This document shows positions 35,757 through 44,756 of a DNA stretch of 64,000 bases, piece by piece. Below the pieces are notes generated by a model. That model had not been told where the DNA came from. It saw only the letters and a list, made by a program, of their open reading frames with translations, and searched no databases. The stretch spans positions 44,690 to 108,689 of the forward strand of contig CADEGH010000018.1 in the NCBI GenBank assembly GCA_902826835.1, in the 5' to 3' direction. The DNA is from an uncultured bacterium (GTDB lineage: Bacteria > Planctomycetota > GCA-002687715). The position numbers and the translations under genes are program-made. Each line of letters opens with the position of its first letter. Positions within the stretch are counted from its first letter, which is position 1.

Positions 35757-37390
35757 GGCTGCACCTCCGCGAACTTCAAATCGAAGCGGCGGTGCCGCAC
35801 CGGATAACGCAGGAGTTCGGTGGGGGGCCCCCCCGGAGCTAGGGGGGTTACCGACGACGCGGTGAAGGCTTCGCCAGGAGTCACCGACACGCAGTTCGCC
35901 GCATCTACGAAGGTCTGAGCCAGCTTCTGGAGACGGGCATCCGCCGCGGCCTCAGTGGTAGCCGCCGCCGCAAGCAAGATCGACACCTTCCGTGTCGCCT
36001 CGATGTCGACCGACGCCAAGACCGCGGATTCCTCCCCCGGCCATTTCGCGGCGATTCGCCAAATGTGGTCGGTCACGGAGCGCACGAAGGCTTGGTCCCG
36101 AAGCGGTTTCGCCAACGTCGTCAAGGTGGCATCGACCGAATCGAGTCCGGCGGCGGCTTCGATGTCGCTGGCCCGCTGCACCGATCCGAGGACGGATTCC
36201 GCCGCCTCGACCTCGTTCTGGAGTTTGCCAGCCAACGCCTTCTCGCGGAGTGCCGCCACGAGCACCACGAGACACAAGAGTCCCGCCGCCGCCACGTAGC
36301 CCGCACGACCTCCCCCGATTCGTCGCTCCAAGGTCGGCGGAAACAGTCGCACCTGGCAATCGGCCCGACCTAGTCCTTGGAGCGCGAGACCGGCCGCCTT
36401 CGCGAGCGCCGGGAAGTTGTCTTGGATTCCCGCACTGACGACTTCCGGATCCACTTCGATGTAGCGAAATCCGCGCGGGACTACGACCGGCAGCCTGAGC
36501 GCCGCCCCGAGTGCGGCCTCGCAACTCGGCACGCAGGGGTGACTCTCGAAGAGCACGATGCGCTTGAGGTCAACATCGGTCCGGGCTGCGCGGTAATAAG
36601 TAACCAGCCGCTCGGCCTCCTGGGTGAGATCCGAAACCACCTTGCGCCGCAGGGTCTCGAGGCGCTTCGCATCCGGAGGATCCGCTTCGCCGGTCGCCAT
36701 GCGCACGGCGGCCGCGTGAGGAACTTGGAAGGTGCGTTCGATCAAATTCGTAAAGTCTCCGCCACCGACGGGGAGCACGCGGAACCAAGTCTGCTCGTCG
36801 TGATGGATGAGGATCTGCATGCCTGCGTAATCGATGTCGATGACGACCGTGCCCTCTTCGAGCAGGCGCTCGTAGGTGCAAAAATTTTGCAACGCGATCG
36901 GTCGCAATTGCAGGCCGTCGACCGGCAATCCGGCCTTCTGGATCTTGCGGAGTCGATCCTCCACGAGGGTACGTTTGATCGCGTAGAGCGTGGCGGAGAC
37001 TTCGCCGCCCTCGCGAATCCCCAACACCCGGCTGTCCCAAAAAATCTCTTCGGGAGGAAACGGGATCTGCTGCTGCGCCTCGAGCTCGAGCAGGCGGCCG
37101 ACGCCTTCGTCGTTCACCGGGGGCACCTGCACCGAACGGTTAAAAGCGGTCTCGGCGCGGAGCGAGTACCAGAGGCGCGACCGTTCCAAGTGATGCCGGC
37201 TGCGAAAGTGATGGAGACCGCGTTCCATCACGTTGAATCGCGCGAGGGAGGAAACGTCCGGAACTTGTTCCGTGAAGTCGACGACATCCCAGGCATTCAC
37301 CCGCGGCTTCCCCTCCGAGGTGAGCGCGAGCTGCACTCCGCGGACCGCTACCGCCGTCAGATCCACTCCCCAGGCCGGATATTGTTTCAT
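35753..37390 (-). CDS. pilM: PilM-PilN fusion protein, set B
   Basis: About 545 residues from the ATG at 37390; an in-frame GTG at 37411 is possible, and neither has a clear ribosome-binding site. The N-terminal 370 residues are PilM-like: YPAWGVDLTAVAVRGVQLAL replaces the phosphate-1 loop, LLEEGTVVIDIDYAGMQILIH is the second phosphate loop and LLELEAQQQIPFPPEE is the PilM region that follows. The phosphate-1 loop departs more from the consensus than in set A, so nucleotide binding may be weak. A transmembrane helix (AGYVAAAGLLCLVVLVAAL) and a PilN-like stalk and domain follow. It heads the second apparatus operon. Confidence 0.75.
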   Translation of the reverse strand: MKQYPAWGVDLTAVAVRGVQLALTSEGKPRVNAWDVVDFTEQVPDVSSLARFNVMERGLHHFRSRHHLERSRLWYSLRAETAFNRSVQVPPVNDEGVGRLLELEAQQQIPFPPEEIFWDSRVLGIREGGEVSATLYAIKRTLVEDRLRKIQKAGLPVDGLQLRPIALQNFCTYERLLEEGTVVIDIDYAGMQILIHHDEQTWFRVLPVGGGDFTNLIERTFQVPHAAAVRMATGEADPPDAKRLETLRRKVVSDLTQEAERLVTYYRAARTDVDLKRIVLFESHPCVPSCEAALGAALRLPVVVPRGFRYIEVDPEVVSAGIQDNFPALAKAAGLALQGLGRADCQVRLFPPTLERRIGGGRAGYVAAAGLLCLVVLVAALREKALAGKLQNEVEAAESVLGSVQRASDIEAAAGLDSVDATLTTLAKPLRDQAFVRSVTDHIWRIAAKWPGEESAVLASVDIEATRKVSILLAAAATTEAAADARLQKLAQTFVDAANCVSVTPGEAFTASSVTPLAPGGPPTELLRYPVRHRRFDLKFAEVQP

Positions 37391-37519
37391 GAGGGCAACT
37401 CGGTCGGTCACATAGCAGGAGTCGGCCGGATCCTACCAGGGGATCTCGGCCTTACCGCGAGGGCGCGCGGGTCGAGATCTTATCGAGCGGCGCGGGGATA
37501 CGGGAGATGGGGACGATGC

Positions 37520-38290
37520 TCACTTCGCACCGGGCGGAGCGAGCCCGAGATGGGCCATGGCCAACTTCAAGTCTTCCCAGGCATCACGCTTCATCTCCGG
37601 GTTTTGGAGCAGGTAACTCGGGTGGTAGGTCACGAGGCAGGCCTGACCGCCCACTTGATGGACCCTCCCCCGCAGACGTCGGATCGAGACGTCGTTTTGC
37701 AGGAGGTGATGGGCGGCGGTCCCCCCGAGGGCGACCACGAGTTCCGGCTGGAGCTCCCTCAGTTGATCCGCCAAGAAGGGAGCGCAGGCCTGGATTTCCG
37801 CCGGCTCGGGAGCCCGGTTGCCCGGGGGGCGGCACTTCAAGACGTTGAGGATGAAGACTTCCTCCCGCGCAAGTCCCATGGCGGCGAGCATCTTGGTCAA
37901 GAGCTGGCCGGCGGCCCCCACGAAGGCCAAGCCCGAGGCGTCCTCGTTGGCTCCGGGCGCTTCGCCAAGGAGAGCCAGGCGTGGCCGAGGATTGCCCTGA
38001 CCTGGCACCACCTTGGTGCGGGTCTCCGCGAGGCCACACTGACGACAAGCAGCGATCTTTTGGGCGATCGCCGCGAGCGCGAGTCCCGGATCGCCGAGCA
38101 CCGGCGGAGGTGCGGGTGTCGAGTTGGCGCTCAACGGGGGCGCCGCGACCTCCACTGCGGCCGGCTTGGCCCGAGGGCTCAAGAGTAATTCGCTGATCCC
38201 GAACGCCTGCAAACTCTCGATCTCGAGGCGTAGAGCCACCGGGCTGCGACCATGCGGAGGGGAAGATTGGGAAGGCGGCGATTCGGACAT
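37520..38290 (-). CDS. Family 4 uracil-DNA glycosylase
   Basis: A 256-residue protein. The catalytic motif GEAPGANEDASGLAFVGAAG starts at about 109 and the second uracil-DNA glycosylase motif is HPSYLLQN near the C-terminus. Four cysteines (C82, C85, C153 and C169, in CRQC, KCRPPGNR and ACAPF) match the iron-sulfur cluster ligands of family 4 enzymes. It removes uracil from DNA to start base excision repair. The first 70 residues are an unusual Pro/Ala/Ser-rich extension. It is divergent from the glycosyltransferase gene and not part of the apparatus operons. Confidence 0.92.
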   Translation of the reverse strand: MSESPPSQSSPPHGRSPVALRLEIESLQAFGISELLLSPRAKPAAVEVAAPPLSANSTPAPPPVLGDPGLALAAIAQKIAACRQCGLAETRTKVVPGQGNPRPRLALLGEAPGANEDASGLAFVGAAGQLLTKMLAAMGLAREEVFILNVLKCRPPGNRAPEPAEIQACAPFLADQLRELQPELVVALGGTAAHHLLQNDVSIRRLRGRVHQVGGQACLVTYHPSYLLQNPEMKRDAWEDLKLAMAHLGLAPPGAK

Positions 38291-38410
38291 GGCAGGGCAG
38301 GAAGGCTACCTCAGATCGTTAAGGCAAGGCTCATAAGGACGGTCAACCGAGCCGACGGCTGCCTACAGCCCCATGCTACAAGGCGCCGGCCCGAATCGGA
38401 GTCTTCCCGG

Positions 38411-39166
38411 TTGTTCGTCTCCGTCCTCATCCCCTGTCACAACGAAGAGGAGGCTCTCCCGTCCCTCTTCACCGATTTGCTGTCGCTGCCCTCGATCCTC
38501 GGCTCGAACCACTTCGCCGAGGTCATCTTCATCGACGACGGCTCGACGGACGAAACCGAGCGCAGACTCCACCGTTTGGCCGAAGGCTTATGGTTCCCCG
38601 CCAAAGTGCTCGGACTTGAGCCCAATCAAGGACTCGGCGCCGCGCTACGCGAGGGGGGAGCGATCGCGGTCGGCGAAGTCATCGTCACCTACGATGCGGA
38701 CCGTCCGTACCCGCTCCAGGATCTGCCGGCTTTGCTTGCCGCCATCGAAGCGGGCGCGGACGTCGTCACCGCTTCGCCGTGGCATCCCGAAGGGTCGGCC
38801 GAAATCTCCGGCTATAGGCGGTGGCTGAGTGAAGGGGCGTCCCTCCTCTATCGACTCCGCTTCGGCAAACGCGGCCGCCGCATCCACACTTTCACCTGCG
38901 GTTATCGCGCGTACCGCAAGGCAACCTGGAACGCCTGCCTCCCGAGTCAGAACGGATTTGTCGCCACCGCCGAAATCCTCGTGCGCGCGCTGGACTCCGG
39001 TGCCACCGTGGTGGAAGTCCCCTCGCGGCTGCGGACCCGCACCGAAGGCCGTTCGAAGATGAAGTCCCTCCGCGTGGCGCTCGCTCACGTGCGCCTCCTT
39101 CTGCGCCGGCGTCATCCAGCGGTCAAAATTCTAGGCGGCCCTCCGGAAGCTCGGAGGTCCGGTTGA
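38411..39166 (+). CDS. Family 2 glycosyltransferase
   Basis: About 251 residues from the TTG at 38411, which has a GGAG site 9 bases upstream; an in-frame ATG at 38252 would overlap the divergent glycosylase gene. The GT-A fold motifs are clear: SVLIPCHNEE (nucleotide-sugar strand), VIFIDDGSTDETE, and YDADRPYP as the DxD metal-binding motif. It resembles dolichol-phosphate-mannose synthase-type enzymes, which load a sugar onto a lipid phosphate. It has no C-terminal membrane helices. Such an enzyme could supply the lipid-linked sugar used by TMTC-like proteins in this window (inference). The 3' end overlaps the convergent lipoprotein gene by 44 bases. Confidence 0.85.
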   Translation: MFVSVLIPCHNEEEALPSLFTDLLSLPSILGSNHFAEVIFIDDGSTDETERRLHRLAEGLWFPAKVLGLEPNQGLGAALREGGAIAVGEVIVTYDADRPYPLQDLPALLAAIEAGADVVTASPWHPEGSAEISGYRRWLSEGASLLYRLRFGKRGRRIHTFTCGYRAYRKATWNACLPSQNGFVATAEILVRALDSGATVVEVPSRLRTRTEGRSKMKSLRVALAHVRLLLRRRHPAVKILGGPPEARRSG

Positions 39167-40979
39167 CGAAGGGAGCGCTCGGGATCAGCGCCGCTGCCGG
39201 CATGGTCCCCTCGAGCAGGATGTAGGGAGACGGGGCCAGCCCCGTATCGGGCAGGGGCTCCAGAGTCACGATCACGGTTGCCCCCCGCAGGTCGGGAAGG
39301 GCCGGCTGCATGGTGCCCGCCGTCATCGTGACGAAGTCTTGACCCGGATCGGAGAAGCCGATGCCGTTCGGACCCTTCCCGGGGAACGTGGCCGCGTCCT
39401 CGTCCGGGTTGATTCCCGATCGGAACTTGCCGGTCGAAAAGCGGCGCGCGGTCGGCGGATGCACCACCCACCCTTCATAGGTCCAGGCCGAGTCCAAATC
39501 GGGAATGATGAGCGAGGGGAAGTCGTCACCCAGGAACCGGAACCAGAGGCCTCGTTCGTCGTTGGGCGTCAGGGACACCAGGTCGTCTGTGGGCGAGAGA
39601 CAAACCACGGTCCCGGATGCAGCGGTCAAGTTGCCGAGCGCGCCCAGGTAGCGCAACGGCGCGACCCCGCTCGTCGGGACTCCGTCGAGCACGATCGCTT
39701 CGCTCGGAACAGTGGGAACCAACCCTACGGGTTCTTGGGTGATGAACACTCGCGTGGCCGCGGCGACATTAGGAAAGGCCGCGAGCAATCCGGTGTTCAC
39801 GGGATCGAAGGAAAAGCTCGCACTCCCTCCGTACACCACGCTCCCATCGGGCGAGGTCACGACGCCGGGGCCATCAGGGCCGATGAAGTCGGCGATGCGC
39901 TCTGGCATCCCTCCAGAGACTTCCACCCACAGCGTGTAGAAACCAGCCGCCGCCGAGCCCAAGGTCTGCGGGGCCGATCCGTTGCAAGTGATGAGGCCGG
40001 GGCTCAGCGTCACGTCGAGACTAGCGAGTGAGGCCGCGACATTGGTGAGCTCGATTTCCGCCACCCCCTGTCCGGCCATGTTGACGGCAGCGGTGGGGAT
40101 CACCGCCTCGAAGACGCGCAGGGGGAACGGGCGCATGGCGTTGTCGATGCGGGGCTCCAAGGTGACTTCGACCCGCCATCCGCCCTCGGCGAGGTCGAGC
40201 ATTTCGCTGGCACCAACCGTCGTCGCCCCGAGGAAGTCCTGTCCGGGAGCGCGGAAGCCCACACCCGTTGGACCCTTGGCCGGATTCGTCTGGGCATCAA
40301 AATCGAAGGTGGAGCTCGAGCGAAACTTGCCAGTGCTCCAGTAAGTGGTGCCGACGCGCACGAAGCCCTCGTAGGTCCACGCTCCTTCGGCAGGGGGAAG
40401 AGTCAGGCCGGGCATCGTGCCAGCGGCATCGGCCACAAACCAAAGACCACTCTCCGGATTGGCTCCTCCTCCGGTGGGGGTGACCAAAGTCGCGAGTCCG
40501 CTCGCGGTGGAGAGGTCACCGAGGCCGGGCCCGCCCAGAGGCTGAAGACCCACCGAGTCCAAATCCGCGGCGCGACCCTTGACCATCCCAGCCATCACAA
40601 CGTTTCCGGACGGCACGCCATCGCGATCGCCCTCCGGTTCGATGGTCACGAAGAACCCGGACGCGTCCTCGATGAAGGGGAAGTTCTCGCCGAGCCCGGT
40701 GGCGCTCGGACCAAACGTGGCCTGGAGGGTCGTGCCGTAGACACGTTCGCCATCCGGGCTCGTGATCGCCGCGGGAGTGGTCGCCGCATTCACCACGAAT
40801 TTGCCCGTGGAAACCGGAATCCCGTTCACGATTGCAAAGCCCTCGTAGTGACCGAGGCCTCGCCCGAGATCGGAGAGCCGCTCGGTGCTGAGACGGAACA
40901 AGATGCGACCTCGCCCGTCACCTCCGCCGCACGCGGCCAAGGAGAGCGCAAGAACGACAAACACCAAGTGACGGGCCAT
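39123..40979 (-). CDS. Lipoprotein built of repeated modules
   Basis: About 618 residues from the ATG at 40979; the signal peptide ends LALSLAAC, a standard lipobox. The mature protein is beta-rich and internally duplicated. A unit of about 140 residues occurs four times in diverging form. Each has an opening strand such as WTYEGFVRVGTTYWSTGKF or WTYEGWVVHPPTARRFSTGKF, and later a VTLEP or VTIEPEG strand. The pattern (Y-x-G-x-x-V, G-K-F, V-T-x-E-P) resembles the extracytoplasmic domain of RskA-type anti-sigma factors. No transmembrane helix or sigma-binding domain is present. Function is unknown; it is probably an outer-membrane or periplasmic lipoprotein. Confidence 0.65.
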   Translation of the reverse strand: MARHLVFVVLALSLAACGGGDGRGRILFRLSTERLSDLGRGLGHYEGFAIVNGIPVSTGKFVVNAATTPAAITSPDGERVYGTTLQATFGPSATGLGENFPFIEDASGFFVTIEPEGDRDGVPSGNVVMAGMVKGRAADLDSVGLQPLGGPGLGDLSTASGLATLVTPTGGGANPESGLWFVADAAGTMPGLTLPPAEGAWTYEGFVRVGTTYWSTGKFRSSSTFDFDAQTNPAKGPTGVGFRAPGQDFLGATTVGASEMLDLAEGGWRVEVTLEPRIDNAMRPFPLRVFEAVIPTAAVNMAGQGVAEIELTNVAASLASLDVTLSPGLITCNGSAPQTLGSAAAGFYTLWVEVSGGMPERIADFIGPDGPGVVTSPDGSVVYGGSASFSFDPVNTGLLAAFPNVAAATRVFITQEPVGLVPTVPSEAIVLDGVPTSGVAPLRYLGALGNLTAASGTVVCLSPTDDLVSLTPNDERGLWFRFLGDDFPSLIIPDLDSAWTYEGWVVHPPTARRFSTGKFRSGINPDEDAATFPGKGPNGIGFSDPGQDFVTMTAGTMQPALPDLRGATVIVTLEPLPDTGLAPSPYILLEGTMPAAALIPSAPFVNRTSELPEGRLEF

Positions 40980-41078
40980 GGCTATCCCAGGAGAGGTGTG
41001 GCTCACTCGAGAAACTCGAGAGTCGGATCCATCTTCGCGGGAAAGCCAGGCGCTTCCCGGCTCCGCGAGCGCGGGATC

Positions 41079-41876
41079 TTAGCCCGACTCCCGGCCCTCA
41101 CGAGCCTCGGGTTTCCGGGGCCAATCGAGCCAACTTGCGAGTTCCGGTCCCAGCACCGTGGTTCCCGGCGGCCACGGCGTGACTTCCCCGAGGCATCCCG
41201 TCTGCACCAACTGGATCTCGTGCGCGACGGCCCGCACGAAGTCTCCGTCGTGCGAGACCACGAGCACCCCCATCTCCTGCTCGTGGATCCTATGCCGAAG
41301 GAGTTCTGCGAGCTGGCGCCTCAATTCTGGATCCAATCCGGTCGTCGGTTCGTCGAGAAGCAGAAAACGCGGCTGGACCGCGAGTACGCGCGCCCACGCC
41401 ACGCGCTGGCGCTCACCGGCCGAGAGCAAATCACCGGATCGAGTCGCCAAGTCACCGTGGATTCCGAGCTCCTCCAGGGCGTCCCGGGCGCGGTCCTCGA
41501 GCACTTTGCGAGCAACCCTCGCCCCGGAGTGCTGCAGCCCCGCCTTGCACGCGGTCATGACCTGCACTAAGGGTGTGCGTCCCGGCTCGAGCGAAGCTCC
41601 GGCATCCTGAAAGAGCATCTGCATCCGCGGTGCACTCTGCGCCGACGGCGCCTTGATCAGAGCCTCCCCGACCCGTACCGCGCCTCGGTCGCGGCGGTGC
41701 AGGCCCACGAGCGCTCGAAGGAGGGTGGTCTTCCCGACTCCCGAGGGTCCCATCCAAGCTCGGCACCGGCCGGCCTTGAGTTCGAAAGTCACTCCGGTGA
41801 ACAACCGACGGCGCAGCGAACCCTGGCCCACCGACACCGCGAGGTCGCAAACGGCGAGTGCTCCCGCGGCGGTCAT
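41079..41876 (-). CDS. Peptide-type ABC transporter ATPase, minus-strand set, second ATPase
   Basis: A 265-residue ATPase with Walker A GPSGVGKTT, signature LSAGERQRVAWA (LSAGE in place of LSGGQ), Walker B FLLLDEPTTGLDPE and the H-loop VVSHDGDFV. The ATG at 41876 forms an ATGA overlap with the preceding ATPase stop; a start further upstream is rejected. It is short, lacking the C-terminal oligopeptide_HPY extension with cysteines that the plus-strand set has, and so resembles the NikE/DppF type without tail. It is last in the five-gene importer operon. Confidence 0.85.
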   Translation of the reverse strand: MTAAGALAVCDLAVSVGQGSLRRRLFTGVTFELKAGRCRAWMGPSGVGKTTLLRALVGLHRRDRGAVRVGEALIKAPSAQSAPRMQMLFQDAGASLEPGRTPLVQVMTACKAGLQHSGARVARKVLEDRARDALEELGIHGDLATRSGDLLSAGERQRVAWARVLAVQPRFLLLDEPTTGLDPELRRQLAELLRHRIHEQEMGVLVVSHDGDFVRAVAHEIQLVQTGCLGEVTPWPPGTTVLGPELASWLDWPRKPEAREGRESG

Positions 41877-42628
41877 GAGTCGCGGCCCTCCTCGTGGGGC
41901 AGCCCGATCGAGGACCACGCGGAGACCCGGCTCGCCGCCGCGTTGGGGTCAAGAAAACGGCCCTGCGCCATGACCAAAATCTGATCGCATTGACGGGCCA
42001 GGACCAAGTCATGCGTCACCATCACGGCGGCGCGCTCCTTGGAATCCACCCAGAGCCTCAACTGGCGGAGCAACTTCTGACGGAGCGGCGCCTCCAATCC
42101 GGTGGTGGGTTCATCGAGGAGAAGGAGCGGCTGGTGGGAAGCCAACGCCGCAACCCACAGCACACGCTGCTTCTCGCCTCCTGAGAGCTCATGCGGGTAC
42201 GCTCGCAAAATTGCCGTCGGATGTTCGAGTCCGACCGTGTCGAGAGCGGAGGGGAGCTCAGCGCGGGCGCAACCGGTGCGACGGAGGAACTCCTCCACTC
42301 GTCGGAACGGGTCGAGCGGTTGTTCCTGCACATGCGGCAAAAGACCGATGCGCTCCCGCCGCCAGCGTCGCCTCTCCGCGGGGCTTTGGGCCAATAAATT
42401 GCCGGCGGGCGATCCGGTGATCCACACCTCGCCCGCCACCGCGAACTCGCGCTCGGACAATAGTCCCAAGGTAGTGCGGAGAAGCGTGGTCTTTCCCGCC
42501 CCCGAAGCCCCGACGATCGCGGTGATCGAGCCCACCGGCCAGGTGCACTCGAGATCGTGCAAGAGGTGTGACGTCTCCGACGCCTGAGGGACCCGCACGG
42601 AAAGACCTCGCAGCGCCCCCGCGATCAT
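41873..42628 (-). CDS. Peptide-type ABC transporter ATPase, minus-strand set, first ATPase
   Basis: A 251-residue ATPase with Walker A GASGAGKTT, signature LSGGEKQRVLW, Walker B LLLLDEPTTGLEA and H-loop MVTHDLVLA. The Q-loop region is HVQEQPLDPF, as in Opp/Dpp/Nik ATPases. It overlaps the permease before it and the second ATPase after it by ATGA. Like its partner it has no C-terminal HPY extension. The two probably form a heterodimer under the permease pair. Confidence 0.88.
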   Translation of the reverse strand: MIAGALRGLSVRVPQASETSHLLHDLECTWPVGSITAIVGASGAGKTTLLRTTLGLLSEREFAVAGEVWITGSPAGNLLAQSPAERRRWRRERIGLLPHVQEQPLDPFRRVEEFLRRTGCARAELPSALDTVGLEHPTAILRAYPHELSGGEKQRVLWVAALASHQPLLLLDEPTTGLEAPLRQKLLRQLRLWVDSKERAAVMVTHDLVLARQCDQILVMAQGRFLDPNAAASRVSAWSSIGLPHEEGRDS

Positions 42629-43704
42629 GCGGCCCCCCGGGTTTGCACACGTTCTCGCAGCTCATCACCCACCACCGACAACGCCCGCACCAAGACGAAC
42701 AGGATGACCCCGGGTACGAGCAACAAGTGCCAGCCTCGCTCCGGGTGATTCCTCCCCTGCTGGAGGAGGTCCCCGAGGCTCGGAAGGGAGTTGGGCACCC
42801 CAAAACCCAAGAAGGAGAGCGCCGACTCCACCAGGATGAATTGTCCGAGCGCAAATGCCGCATGCGCCAACACCGGAGGCCAGACGAGGCGCAGAAGGTG
42901 GAAGAAAAATATGCGCGGCGCCCCCAGGCCCAGCAGGCGCAGCGCCTCGATAGGGGGCCGGTCCTTCTGCACCAAGATTTCCGTCCGCACGAGCCGCGCC
43001 GGCACGGTCCAACCAAAGAGCGCAAGCAGGAGGATCAACAGCGGCAGACTCGGCGCCAAGAGCGTCTGGATGGCAATGACCACCACCAAGGCCGGAAAAC
43101 ACGCCGCCGCTTGCACGAGCATGCGCGCGATCGTGTCCACGAACCCTCCTGCCAAAGCCGCCGCCCCGCCGAAGACCAAGGCAATCGCGAGGCTGAGGAG
43201 GAGGCTCGCGCTCGCCACCAGCAGCGACGCCCGCAGCCCATGCAGCGTTCGCGCAGCCACGTCGCGGCCATAGGCGTCGGTTCCGAGGGGGAGCGCCGCC
43301 GCTGGCGACTGGAGTCGATCACCCGCCGTCGTGTGGGGACTGCGGCTCAAGGGAGGCCAGATAGCCAATCGCGAATTTCCGGAGGACTCGACACGGGACG
43401 GATGCAGGGCAGCCGGTGCCAACGTCGCGGTGAGCAGGGCCAAGATCATTGCCACCACCACCACGCGCCCCCGGTGTCGCACGAAGCGGGAGAAGACCAT
43501 CGCCCCCCCCACCAACAGCACCGAGCCCGCCAGTTCGAAGGGAGTCTGGATGCGCAACGCGGGGAATCGGAGACCGGCCTCGCCCCATTCGATTATCGGT
43601 ACTGACGCGGCTAACCCGGGCGAGAACGCCGCCAAGAGATAGAGCGTCGCTAGAGTCTCCCGAGCGATCGCTCGACCCCAATTGCCGCGGCAAGCTCGCA
43701 TCAC
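42625..43704 (-). CDS. ABC permease, DppC/OppC type, with extra N-terminal helices
   Basis: A 359-residue permease. The C-terminal 230 residues carry the DppC pattern: PLGTDAYGRDVAARTLHG, then the EAA-type coupling loop LRLLGLGAPRIFFFHLL and a final SALSFLGFGVPN. Before this are two to three additional hydrophobic segments (about 20-110) not found in standard DppC, which has one helix there. The GTDAYGRDV motif occurs after this extension. It is coupled on both sides by ATGA overlaps. Confidence 0.85.
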   Translation of the reverse strand: MMRACRGNWGRAIARETLATLYLLAAFSPGLAASVPIIEWGEAGLRFPALRIQTPFELAGSVLLVGGAMVFSRFVRHRGRVVVVAMILALLTATLAPAALHPSRVESSGNSRLAIWPPLSRSPHTTAGDRLQSPAAALPLGTDAYGRDVAARTLHGLRASLLVASASLLLSLAIALVFGGAAALAGGFVDTIARMLVQAAACFPALVVVIAIQTLLAPSLPLLILLLALFGWTVPARLVRTEILVQKDRPPIEALRLLGLGAPRIFFFHLLRLVWPPVLAHAAFALGQFILVESALSFLGFGVPNSLPSLGDLLQQGRNHPERGWHLLLVPGVILFVLVRALSVVGDELRERVQTRGAA

Positions 43705-44756
43705 GAAGTCGCGAGCCTCACGCGGGGATCCAACCGAGCGACCACCACATCGGACGCCGCCATGGCCACTCCGGTCACGAGTGCGAACACGAGTGTCCCG
43801 CCCATAACCACTGGAACATCCCCCTGCACCGCGGCATCAAAGAGCAAGAGACCCATGCCCGGAAGCCCGAACATGCTTTCGACCAGCACACTTCCGGCGA
43901 GCACACCCGGAACGAGCAGCGCGAACAGGCCGACGAGGCGAGGAGCCGCGCCTCGCAAGCCGTGCCGCATCGCAATCCCCATTCGGGACTCACCTCGAGC
44001 CTCGGCATCCCGCACGTGGCCGCTCTTCAAAATCCCGAGAACACTCGACCGCGTTTGCATCACCAAATAGGCCAAGAGTCCGTACGTCAGAATGAGCACC
44101 GGCACGGCGATGTGGCGAGCCAAGTCCATTCCCGCCTCCCAAGACCAAGGAGAGAGGGAGCCTTCCCGAAGGCGGGCGAGCACCGCCCTTGAATGAAACC
44201 CGTCCAACGGCACCGACCCGGTGCTCAGCACGACGCTGGCCACCCAAAACTCGGGAAGCGCATGCAAGATTCCGAGACACCATTGGACGATGCGATCAAT
44301 CGCATGGCCCGGAAAGTGGGCGAGCCCGAGCCCCGCCGGAACGGCCAACAAAAATGCCAAGAGCACCGCGCTGCCGTCGAGCAAGAGACTGCGAGGCAAG
44401 CGCTCGCGCAGAAGATCCCAAACCGGGCGCTGATACGTCGTCGACACCCCGAGGTCGAACGCCCACACTCGGCCGAGCCAACGGCCGAACCGTGATTCCA
44501 AAAATGGGGAGAGCGCGCTGGAAGTCCCACGGCTGGTCTCCCAAAAGAGCGCCCGATCGAGCCCCAAATACTCGAAGGCCACCGCGCGCGTGCTCGGATC
44601 GAGGTCCCGTCGAAAACCAATTCCCTCGGAATCCCCACGCTCCCTCAATTGCGGTTCGGCACCGATGTGCAGGAGGGCAAACGTCAGTGCCACGACCAAG
44701 ATCGTGGTCACGCAGAGTTGGACACCTCGGAAGAGGAAGAATCGACCGAACTTCAC
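43701..44756 (-). CDS. ABC permease, DppB/OppB type
   Basis: A 351-residue permease starting at the GTG at 44756, which makes a GTGA overlap with the binding-protein stop. It has an N-terminal helix (VQLCVTTILVVALTFALLHIG), a large periplasmic loop and the DppB core with about five more helices. The coupling loop RDAEARGESRMGIAMRHGLR and the conserved ending SMFGLPGMGLLLFDAA-VQGD match the family. An in-frame extension of 87 codons upstream lies inside the binding-protein gene and is rejected. Confidence 0.87.
   Translation of the reverse strand: MKFGRFFLFRGVQLCVTTILVVALTFALLHIGAEPQLRERGDSEGIGFRRDLDPSTRAVAFEYLGLDRALFWETSRGTSSALSPFLESRFGRWLGRVWAFDLGVSTTYQRPVWDLLRERLPRSLLLDGSAVLLAFLLAVPAGLGLAHFPGHAIDRIVQWCLGILHALPEFWVASVVLSTGSVPLDGFHSRAVLARLREGSLSPWSWEAGMDLARHIAVPVLILTYGLLAYLVMQTRSSVLGILKSGHVRDAEARGESRMGIAMRHGLRGAAPRLVGLFALLVPGVLAGSVLVESMFGLPGMGLLLFDAAVQGDVPVVMGGTLVFALVTGVAMAASDVVVARLDPRVRLATS

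Noticed and set aside
41006..41020. Paired CTCGAG sites with a 3-base loop upstream of the modular lipoprotein gene
   Set aside because: The repeat is only 6 bp and each half is itself a palindrome; it is short enough to occur by chance.
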